A stretch of 64,000 nt of DNA, taken from positions 65,522 through 129,521 of the forward strand of contig NZ_LWDV01000005.1 in assembly GCF_001693735.1 (NCBI RefSeq), read 5' to 3'. Position 1 is the stretch's first letter. Each line of letters begins with the position of its first letter. Positions 28,189 through 38,471 of this stretch are shown piece after piece. Below the pieces are notes generated by a model. The model did not search any database. It was not told where the DNA came from and saw nothing but the letters and a program-made list of their open reading frames with translations. A program made the position numbers and the translations under genes. The DNA is from Orenia metallireducens (GTDB taxonomy: Bacteria; Bacillota; Halanaerobiia; Halobacteroidales; Halobacteroidaceae).

Positions 28189-28748
28189 TATATACCCCCT
28201 TAATTATTTTCTTTGCTATAACAATGTAATTTTATATTATACTACTTATAATTAGATGGGCATCTTTACTCATCTCTTGCTTATTAAAATCATTAATTTA
28301 GAGCTTTGATTTAATACTTAATTATTAATCTACTAACATAATTAATTCTAGATTTAATTGCTTCTACCTGCTCATGGATTAAATAAGCTCTGTTACTTTG
28401 CTGGTAAACAAAGTAATTTAAGTATTTAAACTGCTTCTCTTTATATATTTTAACGTCTGATTTTAAGGATGGCAAATAATTGATTTAGTAATTTATAAAT
28501 TTGGTATTAAGAGCTAAAAGATATAATAGTGATAATTTTTTTATTTTTAGATAATTATTATAGAGGACTATTCTAATAGTTAATAAAGGACTATTGAATA
28601 AAAAGTATAATTTAAGATATTAGAGGAGGAATGACTGAGTTTGAATATTTTAAACTATACTATCTATTTTTTAAAAGGGATATTTTGTAATATTTAAATA
28701 TAATAACCAAATTATTATCATGATACATTTATAATTGGAGGTGTTGAA
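28189..28748. other. Intergenic region between bamA and the hybrid kinase
   Basis: 560 bases between divergent genes. A gene remnant on the minus strand is possible (28311-28484). The rest is AT-rich with no clear RNA motif. Confidence 0.4.
28311..28484 (-). pseudogene. Possible small coding remnant upstream of bamA
   Basis: A 57-codon open frame on the minus strand without a good start or ribosome-binding site, reading protein-like sequence such as YFVYQQSNRAYLIHEQVE and ending ...RLIIKY. No family is recognised. It may be the tail of a lost gene, or chance. Confidence 0.25.
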
Positions 28749-31700
28749 TTGAGATTAGCAGATAATTGTATAAAAATATCTATAATCTTATTTGGGCTAA
28801 TTATCTTTGGATACTTTTTTGATCTTGGTAGATTGATTCAGGGGTTAGCTTGTATCCTTTTTCTGTTTATAGTTGTTTTTGTAGAACATAGAAGGGAATT
28901 AAAGATTGAATTGAAGAAGAATCAGGATTATTTGCAGTCAATTATTTTATCTACTCCAGATATTATTAGCTGTATTGATAAGGAAGGTTATCATCTAGAC
29001 GTTTGGAGGGATGAGTCTAATGAACACTTTCCTGAAGAGATTGTGGGAAAAAATATTGATGAAATATTTCCTAAAGAGAATGTTGAGAAGATAAGGTATC
29101 ATTTAAATAGAGCTTTTAAATTAAAGAAAGTGGAGTTTTTTGAGGACAGACTAATCTTTCCTAATGAAACAAGATACTATGAAGTTAGGATGAATGCTAT
29201 AAATGAGGATAAGGCTATTGTACTGGTTTGTGATGTTACTGATAAAAAGATAGTTGAACAGGATATAAAAGCTAAGAACAAAGAATTAAAGCTGATGCAT
29301 AATCAATTAAGGGAGCGGAATGAAGAGCAAGAGCTGTTACTAGATAACATTAATACTCAAATTTGGTATTTACAGGATATAGAAAGATATGGAGCAGTCA
29401 ATCAAGCCCATGCTGATTTTATAGGAGCTAAGAAAGAGGAGATATCCTATAAATCTTTATATGAGATACTTCCTACAAATGAAGCAGAAATCTGTATAAA
29501 AGGTAATGAAGAGCTATTTGAGAAGAGAGAGGCAATATATTCAGAAGAATGGCTAATAAGTGCTCAAGGAGAAAAGAGGTTATTGGCAATTACTAAGACT
29601 CCCCAATTTAATAAAGAGGGTAGGATTGATTATATAATCTGCTCTGGTGAAGATATTACAGAGAATAAATTGCTAGAGGATAAATTAAAGAGTTTGAATC
29701 AAGAGTATGAAACTATCTTTAATAATACTAAAGATGCAATTTTTTTATTGGATGTTATAGATGGACAAGACTTCGTTTTTCAAAGAGTCAATAAAATCCA
29801 AGAAGACTTAACTGGTTTAAGTACTGAAGAGTTGCAGGGTAAGAGCTTAGAAGATATTTTTGGTAAGGAGATAGGTGAGGTAGTTAAAGTAAATTATAAG
29901 GAATGTGTAGAAAGAAGAGAAGTGATTACTTATGAAGAGAGTTTAGATTTTTTCGAGGATAGTAAAACTTGGCTAACTACCTTATTTCCAGTAATTGTTG
30001 ATGATGAAGTAATAAAAATTGTAGTTTCATCAAGGGATATTAGTAGAATTAAAGAGGTTGAAGAGAGATTAAGATATAGTGAGGAGAGATATCGTGGTTT
30101 ATTAGAGACTCAAAACGATTTAATTGTTAGAGTTGATATTAGTAATAGATTTACTTATGTTAATGATGCTTATTGTGAATTTTTTAATAGAAAGAGAGAA
30201 GAATTAATAGGCAACACATTCACTGACTTTATAGATAAAAGTGAGTTAAAAAGGCAGGTAATGGCAATAATAGATAAGCTAAAGAATCCACCCTACAGAG
30301 TGAACTTTGAGCATAAATTTGCAAGTGGTGATGAAGAATATTGGATAGATTGGGAATCTTATGGTATTAGAGATGAATCTGGGAATATAATAGAAATTCA
30401 AGGTGTAGGTCGTAATATTACCGAATTAAAGCTAGCTCAACAGCGAGCAGAAGAGGCAAATCAAGCTAAATCAGAATTTTTAGCTAATATGAGCCATGAA
30501 ATTAGAACACCTCTTAATAGTATAATTGGATTTAGTCAACTATTATTAGAAGAAGAAAGAGATTATAATAAAATAGAAAAATTAAACACAATTGTTAATT
30601 CAGGAGAGCATTTAGTTGAGATTATTAATGATATTCTTGATTTTTCAAGGATAGAGGCTAGAAAGATTGAGTTAGAAAAGGTAGAATTTTCTTTTAAGGA
30701 ATTATTATTAGAGATTAAAAATATGTTTTGGCTTAATGAGAATGAGAAAGAATTAGATTTTGTATTAGATATAGATGAGTCTTTACCAGAAAGGGTTTGG
30801 GCAGATAGGTATAGAATTAGTCAGATTATTATTAATCTTTTAAGTAATGCTTTTAAATTTACTACTAAAGGAAGGGTCAAGCTTGCTTGTAGTTATGATC
30901 AAGAATTTATTATTAAGATAGAAGATACAGGAATAGGGATTTCAGAGAAGAAGCAGAATAAGGTCTTCTCTGCTTTTGAGCAGGTCGATAGCTCTATAAG
31001 TAGGAAATATGGAGGAACTGGACTGGGTCTAGCGATTGTTAAAAGATTAGTTGATTTAATGAAAGGTGAACTAACTTTAAAAAGTCAGTTAGGTCAAGGA
31101 AGTAGTTTTATAATTAAGCTACCCTTAGAAGTGCTAGAGGATAGTAATAAGGAAGATAATGATCAAGGTGGATTTAATGAGATGGTCAAGGGTGAAAGAA
31201 TGATTGAGCGGTGGTTAGCTTTTGATATAGAAATTACAGATTTGACTTTCAAGGCAATTAAAGAGTTACCTGATAGAATTACTAAGCTAGAGGAGGCTGT
31301 AAAGTCTACTAAGAAAGAGAAAATAGAGGCTATTGCCCATAAGTTAAAGGGGTTAGCTGCTAATTTTAATATGGAAGAAGTCTATAAAATTGCAGCAAAG
31401 ATAACAGATACTGCAAGAAGTGATGATTTTGATTTAGAGATAATAAAGCTAGATTTAGAAGAATTAAAGAATATTCTTTCTATTATACCAGCTCATTATT
31501 TATCAGCTAAAGAAGAAAATAGCTTTAAAGTTCTTTTGGCTGAGGATGAAAGGTTAAACCAACTTTTAATTAAAGAGATACTTAAGAATTTCAAATTAGA
31601 AATTGAAACAGTCAGTAACGGTAAAGATATTTTAGATAAGCTAGAGAAAGATAAATATGATCTACTCTTACTAGATATTCAGATGCCTATCATGAGCGGT

Positions 31701-31871
31701 TTAGAGGTTATGGAAGAGATAGAGGTTGATATACCTATAATTGCAATAACTGCTTCTGTAGAGAAGGAGGTTGTTGAGAAATGTTTAGTACTGGGGTGTA
31801 AAGATTATATTACTAAACCAGTAGATAAGGATAGATTAAGAGAAGTAATAAAGAGAGAATTAAAGATCTGA
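28749..31871 (+). CDS. Hybrid sensor histidine kinase with four PAS domains, HPt and receiver
   Basis: A 1040-residue signal transducer. Two N-terminal membrane helices (about 10-45) are followed by four PAS-like domains (about 58-165, 193-305, 315-432, 445-562), a HisKA domain with phospho-His583 in NMSHEIRTPLNS, an ATPase domain (INLLSNAFKF, DTGIGI, GGTGLGLAI), an HPt-like domain with His864 in AHKLKGLAANF, and a C-terminal receiver with Asp976 in LLLLDIQMP. HPt before receiver is not the most common order. TTG start after GGAGGTG. A lone receiver gene follows 45 bases later, so the phosphate may go through the HPt to that protein. The signal is unknown; the PAS domains look cytoplasmic. 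Confidence 0.93.
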   Translation: MRLADNCIKISIILFGLIIFGYFFDLGRLIQGLACILFLFIVVFVEHRRELKIELKKNQDYLQSIILSTPDIISCIDKEGYHLDVWRDESNEHFPEEIVGKNIDEIFPKENVEKIRYHLNRAFKLKKVEFFEDRLIFPNETRYYEVRMNAINEDKAIVLVCDVTDKKIVEQDIKAKNKELKLMHNQLRERNEEQELLLDNINTQIWYLQDIERYGAVNQAHADFIGAKKEEISYKSLYEILPTNEAEICIKGNEELFEKREAIYSEEWLISAQGEKRLLAITKTPQFNKEGRIDYIICSGEDITENKLLEDKLKSLNQEYETIFNNTKDAIFLLDVIDGQDFVFQRVNKIQEDLTGLSTEELQGKSLEDIFGKEIGEVVKVNYKECVERREVITYEESLDFFEDSKTWLTTLFPVIVDDEVIKIVVSSRDISRIKEVEERLRYSEERYRGLLETQNDLIVRVDISNRFTYVNDAYCEFFNRKREELIGNTFTDFIDKSELKRQVMAIIDKLKNPPYRVNFEHKFASGDEEYWIDWESYGIRDESGNIIEIQGVGRNITELKLAQQRAEEANQAKSEFLANMSHEIRTPLNSIIGFSQLLLEEERDYNKIEKLNTIVNSGEHLVEIINDILDFSRIEARKIELEKVEFSFKELLLEIKNMFWLNENEKELDFVLDIDESLPERVWADRYRISQIIINLLSNAFKFTTKGRVKLACSYDQEFIIKIEDTGIGISEKKQNKVFSAFEQVDSSISRKYGGTGLGLAIVKRLVDLMKGELTLKSQLGQGSSFIIKLPLEVLEDSNKEDNDQGGFNEMVKGERMIERWLAFDIEITDLTFKAIKELPDRITKLEEAVKSTKKEKIEAIAHKLKGLAANFNMEEVYKIAAKITDTARSDDFDLEIIKLDLEELKNILSIIPAHYLSAKEENSFKVLLAEDERLNQLLIKEILKNFKLEIETVSNGKDILDKLEKDKYDLLLLDIQMPIMSGLEVMEEIEVDIPIIAITASVEKEVVEKCLVLGCKDYITKPVDKDRLREVIKRELKI

Positions 31872-31916
31872 TCTACTTAAATTTTAAGAAATTTAGTTAG
31901 TAATCGGAGGGATACT

Positions 31917-32381
31917 ATGATTGAAATAACTAATAATAACGTCCTATTTGTTGATGATGAAGAGTTGATTTTAGCTAAGATAGAAAGAAAGTTAAATAAA
32001 GAAGAGTTTACAATGTTCTTTGCTAATTCAGGGAGAGAAGCATTAAGGATTCTTAAAGAGAATGAGATAGCAGTAATTATAATTGATTTAAGTATGCCTA
32101 AGGTTAATGGGATAAAGTTATTAAAGATGATCAATTATGATTATCCTGATCTTGTCAAGGTTATCTTCTCTAGTTATTCAGATAGTCAAACGATGATCTC
32201 AGCTCTCTACTCAGGAGATGTCTATCATTATATTCCTAAAGGGGTTGTTAACAGAGATGAAGGATACAAGATTGAATTCATTCCTGTAATCAAAAGGGCT
32301 ATTGAAAGGTATAATTTAATCAAAGAGAATAGTAGATTGAAGCAAGGAGTAATTAAAGCAGATTTAAGCTTGGAGGGATAA
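31917..32381 (+). CDS. Single-domain response regulator (receiver only)
   Basis: A 154-residue receiver protein with acidic pair VDDEE, phospho-acceptor Asp in VIIIDLSMP, Thr/Ser position in FSSYSD and Lys in YIPKG. No output domain; the tail (about 125-154) is helical. It resembles receivers seen in front of RpfG-type proteins. It sits between the hybrid kinase and the PRD-type regulator, three bases before the latter's TTG start, so the two are probably coupled. It may pass signal to the adjacent regulator or a motor/chemotaxis target; that is inference. Confidence 0.88.
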   Translation: MIEITNNNVLFVDDEELILAKIERKLNKEEFTMFFANSGREALRILKENEIAVIIIDLSMPKVNGIKLLKMINYDYPDLVKVIFSSYSDSQTMISALYSGDVYHYIPKGVVNRDEGYKIEFIPVIKRAIERYNLIKENSRLKQGVIKADLSLEG

Positions 32382-32384
32382 AAC

Positions 32385-33950
32385 TTGAAGCTAGAGAAAA
32401 GAAGGCATAAACAGTTATTATATAGATTATTAGAACTCAATAAGCCAATAACTATTAGTGAGTTAGCAAATTTTTTAGGAGTATCGGCTAGAACTATCAG
32501 AAGGGATTTAGATGAGCTTGAGCAGTGTTTAGAGAAAGAGGATATTAAATTAATCAAGAAGGCCAGAGTAGGTGTTTATCTAAAATTAGAAGAGACTAAA
32601 GCTCTTAAGCTAAAACAGAGCTTAGATGAGGCTAGAGTAGAAGATCAATTTTTGAGTCCAGAAGCAAGGGTTAGATGGACTCTAAAGAGGTTACTGATTG
32701 GGAGTAGTGAATGTAAAGTTGAAAAGTTAGAGGAGAAACTTTATATCAGTAGATCAACTGTTTATAATGATTTGGATAGTGTAGAGGCTTGGTTAAAAAG
32801 ACATGCTCTATCATTAGATAAAGAGAATAATAATCTGATTATTGTAGGTAGGGAAAGGAATATTAGAGTAGCGATGGTTAACCTTCTTTTAGAGTTATTG
32901 GGATCTAAAAGAAGCAAAGAGATAATAGATTTATTGAATGAAGGTATTAGGATTAAGACTAGTGATCATAAGGTCTTAAAGGAGTTCTGTTTAGCAATAG
33001 ATTTACAGCTTATTAGAAAATCTATTGGTCTAATAGAAGCCAAAAGAAGAGTGTTATATACTAATCATTCAATTTTATACTTCTGTCTATATTCTGCAAT
33101 CAGTTTTAAGAGAATAGTTGAAGGTAAAGAAGTAAGCTTATCAAGAGATGAATTAAATAAATTAAAAGATGAGGAAGATTTTAGTTTAGCTGATTTTATG
33201 TCTGAAAAGTTAGAAAAGAAGTTAGGGATTAAGCTCTCTGAAGCTGAGAAAGCAGCAGCCTTACTGCAAGTTTTAGCAGGTGAAATATATAGCAGTAAGG
33301 ATTTGGAGAATAGAGAAGATATAATTAATAGAACTAGTAAGGAAATTGTTTTAGTAGCAGAGAGGTTGATTGCTGAAATAGAGCTTGACTTGGGAAGCAA
33401 GCTGGCTGAGGATTGGGATTTATTTAAAGGACTAGTCTTATATATTAGAGCATTATTTTATGCTAAAAGTTATGGGATTAATTATGAGGATAGTTATTGG
33501 GATCAAGTAGAATTTAATGAACTTAAGGAGGATAACCCCTATTTATTCAAAAAAGCTAGGATAAGTTATGGTATCTTAAAGGAAGAATTAAGGATAGAGA
33601 TTGGAGAAAATGAGATCGATTTTATTGGATTAATGTTATTAGCTGCAGTTGAACGTAAGAAGAATAAAATTAGAGCATTAATAGTTTTTGATGGGAATTT
33701 GGCGGTGTCACAGTTGATGAAAGCAAGATTAGAGCGAAGAGTGCCTAGGCTAGAGGTTGTTGATTTTATCTACTATAGTCACCTTAATAAGATTAAGAGA
33801 AATGGTATAGATTTAATTATTAGTTCAAGAGAGATAGAAGGAAGTGAAGATATTATGGTAATTAGTCCTTTGGTTAAGAAGGATGATATCATAAGAATAG
33901 AGGAAAGAATCGAAGTGTTACTAGATTTAAAGACTTATTTTGCTAGTTGA
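32385..33950 (+). CDS. PRD-containing transcriptional regulator (BglG/MtlR type) with degenerate phosphorylation sites
   Basis: A 521-residue regulator: N-terminal HTH_11 (about 5-60, ISELANFLGVSARTIRRDL), a second Mga-like HTH (about 85-150, LEEKLYISRSTVYNDL), two PRD domains (about 180-280 and 290-405) and an EIIB-like C-terminal domain (about 420-515). PRD1 keeps a His in YTNHSILYF. In PRD2 the expected His is Tyr (VLYIRALFYA), and the EIIB-like domain has Phe where Cys is usual (LIVFDGNLAVSQ). No PTS genes are near. It may therefore have lost part of its PTS control and answer to the neighbouring two-component proteins. TTG start with GGAGGG inside the preceding gene. Confidence 0.85.
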   Translation: MKLEKRRHKQLLYRLLELNKPITISELANFLGVSARTIRRDLDELEQCLEKEDIKLIKKARVGVYLKLEETKALKLKQSLDEARVEDQFLSPEARVRWTLKRLLIGSSECKVEKLEEKLYISRSTVYNDLDSVEAWLKRHALSLDKENNNLIIVGRERNIRVAMVNLLLELLGSKRSKEIIDLLNEGIRIKTSDHKVLKEFCLAIDLQLIRKSIGLIEAKRRVLYTNHSILYFCLYSAISFKRIVEGKEVSLSRDELNKLKDEEDFSLADFMSEKLEKKLGIKLSEAEKAAALLQVLAGEIYSSKDLENREDIINRTSKEIVLVAERLIAEIELDLGSKLAEDWDLFKGLVLYIRALFYAKSYGINYEDSYWDQVEFNELKEDNPYLFKKARISYGILKEELRIEIGENEIDFIGLMLLAAVERKKNKIRALIVFDGNLAVSQLMKARLERRVPRLEVVDFIYYSHLNKIKRNGIDLIISSREIEGSEDIMVISPLVKKDDIIRIEERIEVLLDLKTYFAS

Positions 33951-33964
33951 AAATTGAAAGTGAG

Positions 33965-34008
33965 ACAAAAACAGCGTAATGGGGATTTCCGTTACGCTGT
34001 TTTTGTTT
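33965..34008 (+). terminator. Terminator after the PRD regulator gene
   Basis: An 18-base stem with one mismatch-type pair (33965-33982 with 33989-34006), ending in TTTTTGTTT. Confidence 0.85.
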
Positions 34009-34111
34009 AATAATGTCGAATTAAATGTGGACATAAGATTGGATGACTATTATAAGTAATGATAATAAAATAAAAGAATAAATAAAGATAATCTTCTAAG
34101 GTGGGGATAAA

Positions 34112-36004
34112 ATGAAAATCAAGAATATTAAAGACAAGATAAAAATTAAGAGTATAAAGCAGAAAATTTTAATCTCTTTTGTAAGCATCAGTATTATTTC
34201 ACTAGCGATTATGGGAGCCTTTTTGCATTTTGAGCTAAATAAAAAACTGGTACCTCTAGTGTCAAATATGTCTCAAGATATTGTAAAGGCAAGGTCTGCA
34301 GAGCTAGGAGAGCTGATGGATGGAATTTTAAAAGAGATTAGTAATATTGCTCAAAAAGAAGTAGTTCGATCTATGAATTGGAATGAAGCTAAAAAAGAAT
34401 TAATTAAAGATAAAGAGGAGAGCGATATAGCATATGAAAGTCCTTTTATTTTAGACAATAAAGGATATGGGTATTTGCCTAATGGTACTAAGATGAATTT
34501 TAGTAGCAGAGATTACTTTCAAGAGATAATGAAAGGAAAGGATACCTTTATAAGTGATCCTATTATCTCTAAAGCTTCAGGAGAACCTATAGTTATGATA
34601 GCCCAGGCAATTAAGAATGATCAAGAGCAAACTATAGGAGTACTTGGATTTCCTGTTATACTGAAGGAATTTTCTAAGAGAATAACTGAGATCAAAATAG
34701 GAGAAGGAAGCTTTGGTTGGGCGATTGATAATAATGGTTTGATGATTGCTTTCCCTGATAATGAAGTAGTAATGAAAGCTAATATTTTAAAAGATGAAAC
34801 TGATATTAAAGGACTAAAAGAGATAGGTCAGAAGATGATAGCAGGCAAAAGTGGTAGTGGAGAGGCTATTATGCCTAATGGAGAGAGGCATCAGGTGCTT
34901 TATAGTCCAATCCCTAATACACCGGGCTGGAGCTTAGGGGTTGATATCTCTACAGCAGAGATGTTGAAGGAAACAAAGGGATTAATCAAGATGGTTATCT
35001 TAATAATATCCATCATAGTCATATTAATGGTTCTTGCTTCTTATCTGGTTGGTAATAGTATAGCAAAGCCAATTGGAAAATTAGCAAAGGATATAGATAA
35101 GTTCGGTGAAGGTGACTTTAGAGTTGAATTTGAAATAGCTTCTAATGATGAAGTAGCTCAGATTGCCAGCTCTTTGAACACAATGGGTAGGAGTATTAGA
35201 GCGATGATTACTAATATCTTAGAAGCGGTAGAGAATCTATCTGCTCAAAGTGAAGAGCTATCAGCTAGTGCTGAAGAGGGAAGTGCCAGTATTGAAGGTA
35301 GTAATGAGTTGATGAAAAAAATGGCGGCTAATATTGATCAGATTTCAGGTAGTATTCAAGAGGTTACTGCCTTTGCTCAAGAGAGTAGCTCACAGACTGA
35401 AGCTGGTACTGAAAATATTGAGGATACTATCAATAGTATTCAAGAGATTAATCAAGCTGTAAAGAAAACAGTAGAAGCTGTAACTGCTTTAGAGAAGAAC
35501 TCTGCAGAGATTGGTAAGATCGTAGAATTAATTACCAATATTGCTGAACAGACCAATCTCTTAGCACTAAATGCAGCCATTGAAGCAGCTAGAGCTGGGG
35601 AACATGGTCGAGGCTTTGCAGTAGTAGCTGAAGAGATTAGAGGGCTTGCTGAGGAGACTACTAAGGCTACCGATAATATTTCTAGTTTAATTAATCAAAC
35701 GCAGAACAATGTAGAGATAGGCTTTGAAGCAATTAAAGATGTGGAAGATAAGGCGAAGGAAGGAGAAGCAATTGCCATTAAGACTGGTGAAGTCTTTAAA
35801 GTAATTCAAGGTGCTAGTGAAGAGACTTCAGCTCAAATCGAAGAGACTGCTATGTCAACTCAAGAGTTAGATGAGGAGACTACAAATGTAATGAATGCTT
35901 CTGAAGACATAAAGAATATGTCTGTTGAAATAGCCAATTCTTCTCAAGAGCTAGCATCTATAGCAGAAGAGCTACAGAGTTTAGTTGCTAGATTCAAGGT
36001 TTAA
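34112..36004 (+). CDS. Methyl-accepting chemotaxis protein with Cache domain
   Basis: A 630-residue chemoreceptor: transmembrane helix 1 (about 22-41), extracytoplasmic dCache-like sensor (about 45-285, with [20 protein letters not shown] and the [14 protein letters not shown] block), transmembrane helix 2 (about 289-311), HAMP (about 312-366), and a signalling domain with the hairpin tip [19 protein letters not shown]. The start is ATG with GGTGGGG upstream. It should control CheA-driven motility; ligand unknown, though dCache receptors often bind amino acids or organic acids. Confidence 0.93.
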   Translation: MKIKNIKDKIKIKSIKQKILISFVSISIISLAIMGAFLHFELNKKLVPLVSNMSQDIVKARSAELGELMDGILKEISNIAQKEVVRSMNWNEAKKELIKDKEESDIAYESPFILDNKGYGYLPNGTKMNFSSRDYFQEIMKGKDTFISDPIISKASGEPIVMIAQAIKNDQEQTIGVLGFPVILKEFSKRITEIKIGEGSFGWAIDNNGLMIAFPDNEVVMKANILKDETDIKGLKEIGQKMIAGKSGSGEAIMPNGERHQVLYSPIPNTPGWSLGVDISTAEMLKETKGLIKMVILIISIIVILMVLASYLVGNSIAKPIGKLAKDIDKFGEGDFRVEFEIASNDEVAQIASSLNTMGRSIRAMITNILEAVENLSAQSEELSASAEEGSASIEGSNELMKKMAANIDQISGSIQEVTAFAQESSSQTEAGTENIEDTINSIQEINQAVKKTVEAVTALEKNSAEIGKIVELITNIAEQTNLLALNAAIEAARAGEHGRGFAVVAEEIRGLAEETTKATDNISSLINQTQNNVEIGFEAIKDVEDKAKEGEAIAIKTGEVFKVIQGASEETSAQIEETAMSTQELDEETTNVMNASEDIKNMSVEIANSSQELASIAEELQSLVARFKV

Positions 36005-36020
36005 TAAGGGAGGAGAGAGT

Positions 36021-36254
36021 ATGCTCAAAGCCCTTAAGCTTGTAGAAGAAAGAGGAGTAGAAAAAGGGATTAAGATTGGAGAAGAAAGGACGACTAGAAA
36101 GATAGTTTTAAGGTTGTTATTAAAACAATTTGGAGATTTAGAGGAAGAATATGTAAGAGTGATAGAAAATAAAAAGGTTGAGGAATTAGATATTATACTA
36201 GAGAAGATAATAGATATAAAGGAGATTGAGGAGCTAGAAAAATATCTTTATTAG
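36021..36254 (+). CDS. DUF4351-type C-terminal fragment
   Basis: A 77-residue protein with EKGIKIGEERTTRK followed by LLLKQFGDLEEEYV and IIDIKEIEELEKYLY, resembling the C-terminal tail (DUF4351) of Rpn-family PD-(D/E)XK nucleases. The nuclease domain is missing. ATG 36021 has GGGAGG upstream and may still be translated; an in-frame start at 35985 overlaps the chemoreceptor. Probably a remnant of a longer gene. Confidence 0.6.
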   Translation: MLKALKLVEERGVEKGIKIGEERTTRKIVLRLLLKQFGDLEEEYVRVIENKKVEELDIILEKIIDIKEIEELEKYLY

Positions 36255-36344
36255 AGGTTAGTGTTATTTATATTAAAATTTAATTATCACAATGTGTAAA
36301 ATTAATATATAGTTATCCTTCTCAAGTTTTAAGCATTAATCAAA

Positions 36345-36542
36345 GGAACTTCTAACTAGCAATAGAAAAAGGAATATTCTTATTAGGAGTGACAACTGCC
36401 AGCTTCTGTGCTGGCATTTCTTTTTTATATCTACTTTAAATAATTTATTAATGTTTTTATTGATACAATGATCAGAAACAAAAGGGATTGCCAGTTTTAT
36501 CTTTATTATTTTAATCAAGAGATCAATAGTTCTTAGCTCTTT
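36345..36542 (-). pseudogene. Frameshifted fragment of a LysR-type regulator gene
   Basis: Clearly homologous over about 200 bases to the 3' part of the LysR gene at 38472-39356 (shared stretches such as CTAGCAATAGA, GGAATATTCTTATTAG, CAACTGCCA). The minus-strand frame reads IPFVSDHCINKNINKLFKVDI, matching ISFVPNYCINRDNSEIFKIDI of the intact gene, then loses frame through a one-base deletion. The N-terminal two thirds are absent. Confidence 0.8.
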
Positions 36543-36593
36543 GTAGTTGCTTGAACGATATTATTGGTCATATTTTAAATATAGAGTCTGAAG

Positions 36594-37658
36594 TTAATTA
36601 TCTTTTGCTAATAAATAGAATACAATTAAAATTATATAAGTTGGAATATAAAATACTATTAAGTTGCCTACTGTTGAATATAATATAACTTCTGTAGGAT
36701 TGGAAATATTAAAACTAAATATTGATAAAGCTGTCAGTAACCAACTAACTGGAATAAATATTCTTTTATAATCATTTATTTGAAATAATTTAGCAATTAA
36801 AAAAGTAGAGGCAAAATAGAAGATTCCTAATTTTGTTATAGTTGCAATCAATCACATGAAAAAGACGATGGTTTCACTACCTCTTGTGATTGATTTAGTC
36901 AGATTATAAAAAGGAAAACTTAAATTTTTAGTTAAATTGATTTCAAAAACAGCAATAGAGAAAATAAATAGAATAACAATTATTAATTGAATAAGTAAAT
37001 TGCCTAATAAACTAGATTTAATTGTACCATTCTTATTTTTTAAGTAAGGTTTAAATATTAATAGAAGAGTTAATATTAATCTAAACCAATCAGATGAAAC
37101 CAGACTTCTTCTAACTATTGATTTAAAATTAAATACTATTGGTTTTAAACGATTGAAATTAAATAAATCAAAATAAAAAATTGTAATAATCAGTATAAGT
37201 ACTGTGCTGGCTATCATTATAAACATTGCTATTACACTTAATCTAGCTAAATTTTCAATTCCAGTATAAGTTGCATAGGTTTCTAAAAGTGCTAAAGCAA
37301 TTGATGTTACTATATAAGAAGATCTAGGCATAACAACCTTAATAAATATAACAATCTCATATAGAATTAAAGTAGTATCCAATAAAATTACAAAAATATA
37401 GGGTAAAATAATTATCTTTCCTATAATGGAACCAAGTAAAGCCATACAATCTTGAATAACACTTTTGTTGGAAAAATCAAAGCTTAATTTTAATAAAAGA
37501 TATTGAAGAAACCCTGTACTAGTTCCAGAAAATATAGCAGAGACCCAACCTAATTTATCTGATTCTGCTAAGGTTTTTGGGACTATTAAAACAAAAGTAG
37601 GCATAATCATTGCTAAGTTTAGCCAGAAGACTTGATAATTACTTATCTTTTCTTTCAC
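36594..37658 (-). pseudogene. gerAB: GerAB-like spore germination protein, interrupted by TGA
   Basis: A spore germinant receptor B-subunit of the amino acid permease superfamily, with about ten transmembrane helices over 355 codons. The frame is open from GTG 37658 to TGA 36854-36852, then continues in the same frame (IATITKLGIFYFAS...) to 36594. The stop replaces an expected Trp codon (FFM-TGA-LIATITK). GerAA and GerAC partners are missing, so the gene is probably decaying. The presence of gerAB suggests a spore-forming lineage. Confidence 0.8.
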
Positions 37659-37681
37659 TACTATCCACCTCTATCATTAAT

Positions 37682-37721
37682 AATTATACGTATTTGTTAT
37701 TAATAAAAAATACATATAATT
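37682..37721. repeat. Inverted repeat upstream of gerAB
   Basis: AATTATACGTATT (37682-37694) and AATACATATAATT (37709-37721) match as inverse copies at 12 of 13 positions. Could be an operator or a weak hairpin. Confidence 0.4.
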
Positions 37722-37877
37722 GATGACAATTTAGTTGGGTTATTGAATAATTATTTTAATTTTTTAATTAAGGTTTTTTTATTCTATCTTTTAATTTTTA
37801 AAAAAGTAAGATGATTGTATCGAAATTAAAAGAAGAAGCATATAAATAAAGAAATATCTCATAGTCAGGTGATAAAA

Positions 37878-38456
37878 ATGAGTGAAAATAGAAAAGATGT
37901 TATTTGTGAAGGGGAGTATTATACTATCCAAGCAGGTGATACATTATCTAAGATAGCTAATAGGTATAACCTTACAGTTGAGCAGTTAATTAAGGCAAAC
38001 TCACAAATTAAAAACCCCAATAAAATTTTTGTGGGGCAGCTAATTTGTATTCCTGCTAAAGTAGATAGTACTAAAGAATGTGCAATAGTCTTAACTTTAT
38101 CCAGAGAAGCAAATGTAGCTCTACCTGCAATTGCTGGTGGAGTAGTTCTTATACAAAGAATAGATGGAGGTAATTATGCCTTAACCTTTGCAGCAACAGG
38201 ACTCCCTTCTCCTAAATCGATAGGTGATTTTGATACTTATATAGGTTCAATAACTATTGAAGGACAAGAATATTCTGCTGTATTAAGAGAGACAGCCCCT
38301 TTTGAACAAGAACCGACTTGGGCAGGTACAAGGATTATTTCTGTCAATCCTTTTGCTTTCCCAGAAAGTACAGTTACTATCCTTACCTTTGATCTTGAAA
38401 CTAGTGTAAGAAGTAATCCGATTTTAGGTGGAACAGTAGGGGAATGTAAAAGATAA
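37878..38456 (+). CDS. LysM-domain protein with unknown C-terminal domain
   Basis: A 192-residue protein. LysM domain at about residues 12-58 (YYTIQAGDTLSKIANRYNLT, QLIKANSQIKNPNKIFVGQ, ICIP), which binds glycans with N-acetylglucosamine. The remaining 130 residues look beta-rich (AIAGGVVLIQRIDGGNYALTF...), with no recognised family; no signal peptide is seen. The ATG at 37878 is preferred over GTG 37869, which lies in the CAGGTGA site. LysM proteins without signal peptides occur on spore coats of Firmicutes, one possible location. Confidence 0.75.
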   Translation: MSENRKDVICEGEYYTIQAGDTLSKIANRYNLTVEQLIKANSQIKNPNKIFVGQLICIPAKVDSTKECAIVLTLSREANVALPAIAGGVVLIQRIDGGNYALTFAATGLPSPKSIGDFDTYIGSITIEGQEYSAVLRETAPFEQEPTWAGTRIISVNPFAFPESTVTILTFDLETSVRSNPILGGTVGECKR

Positions 38457-38471
38457 AATACTTTTATAATA

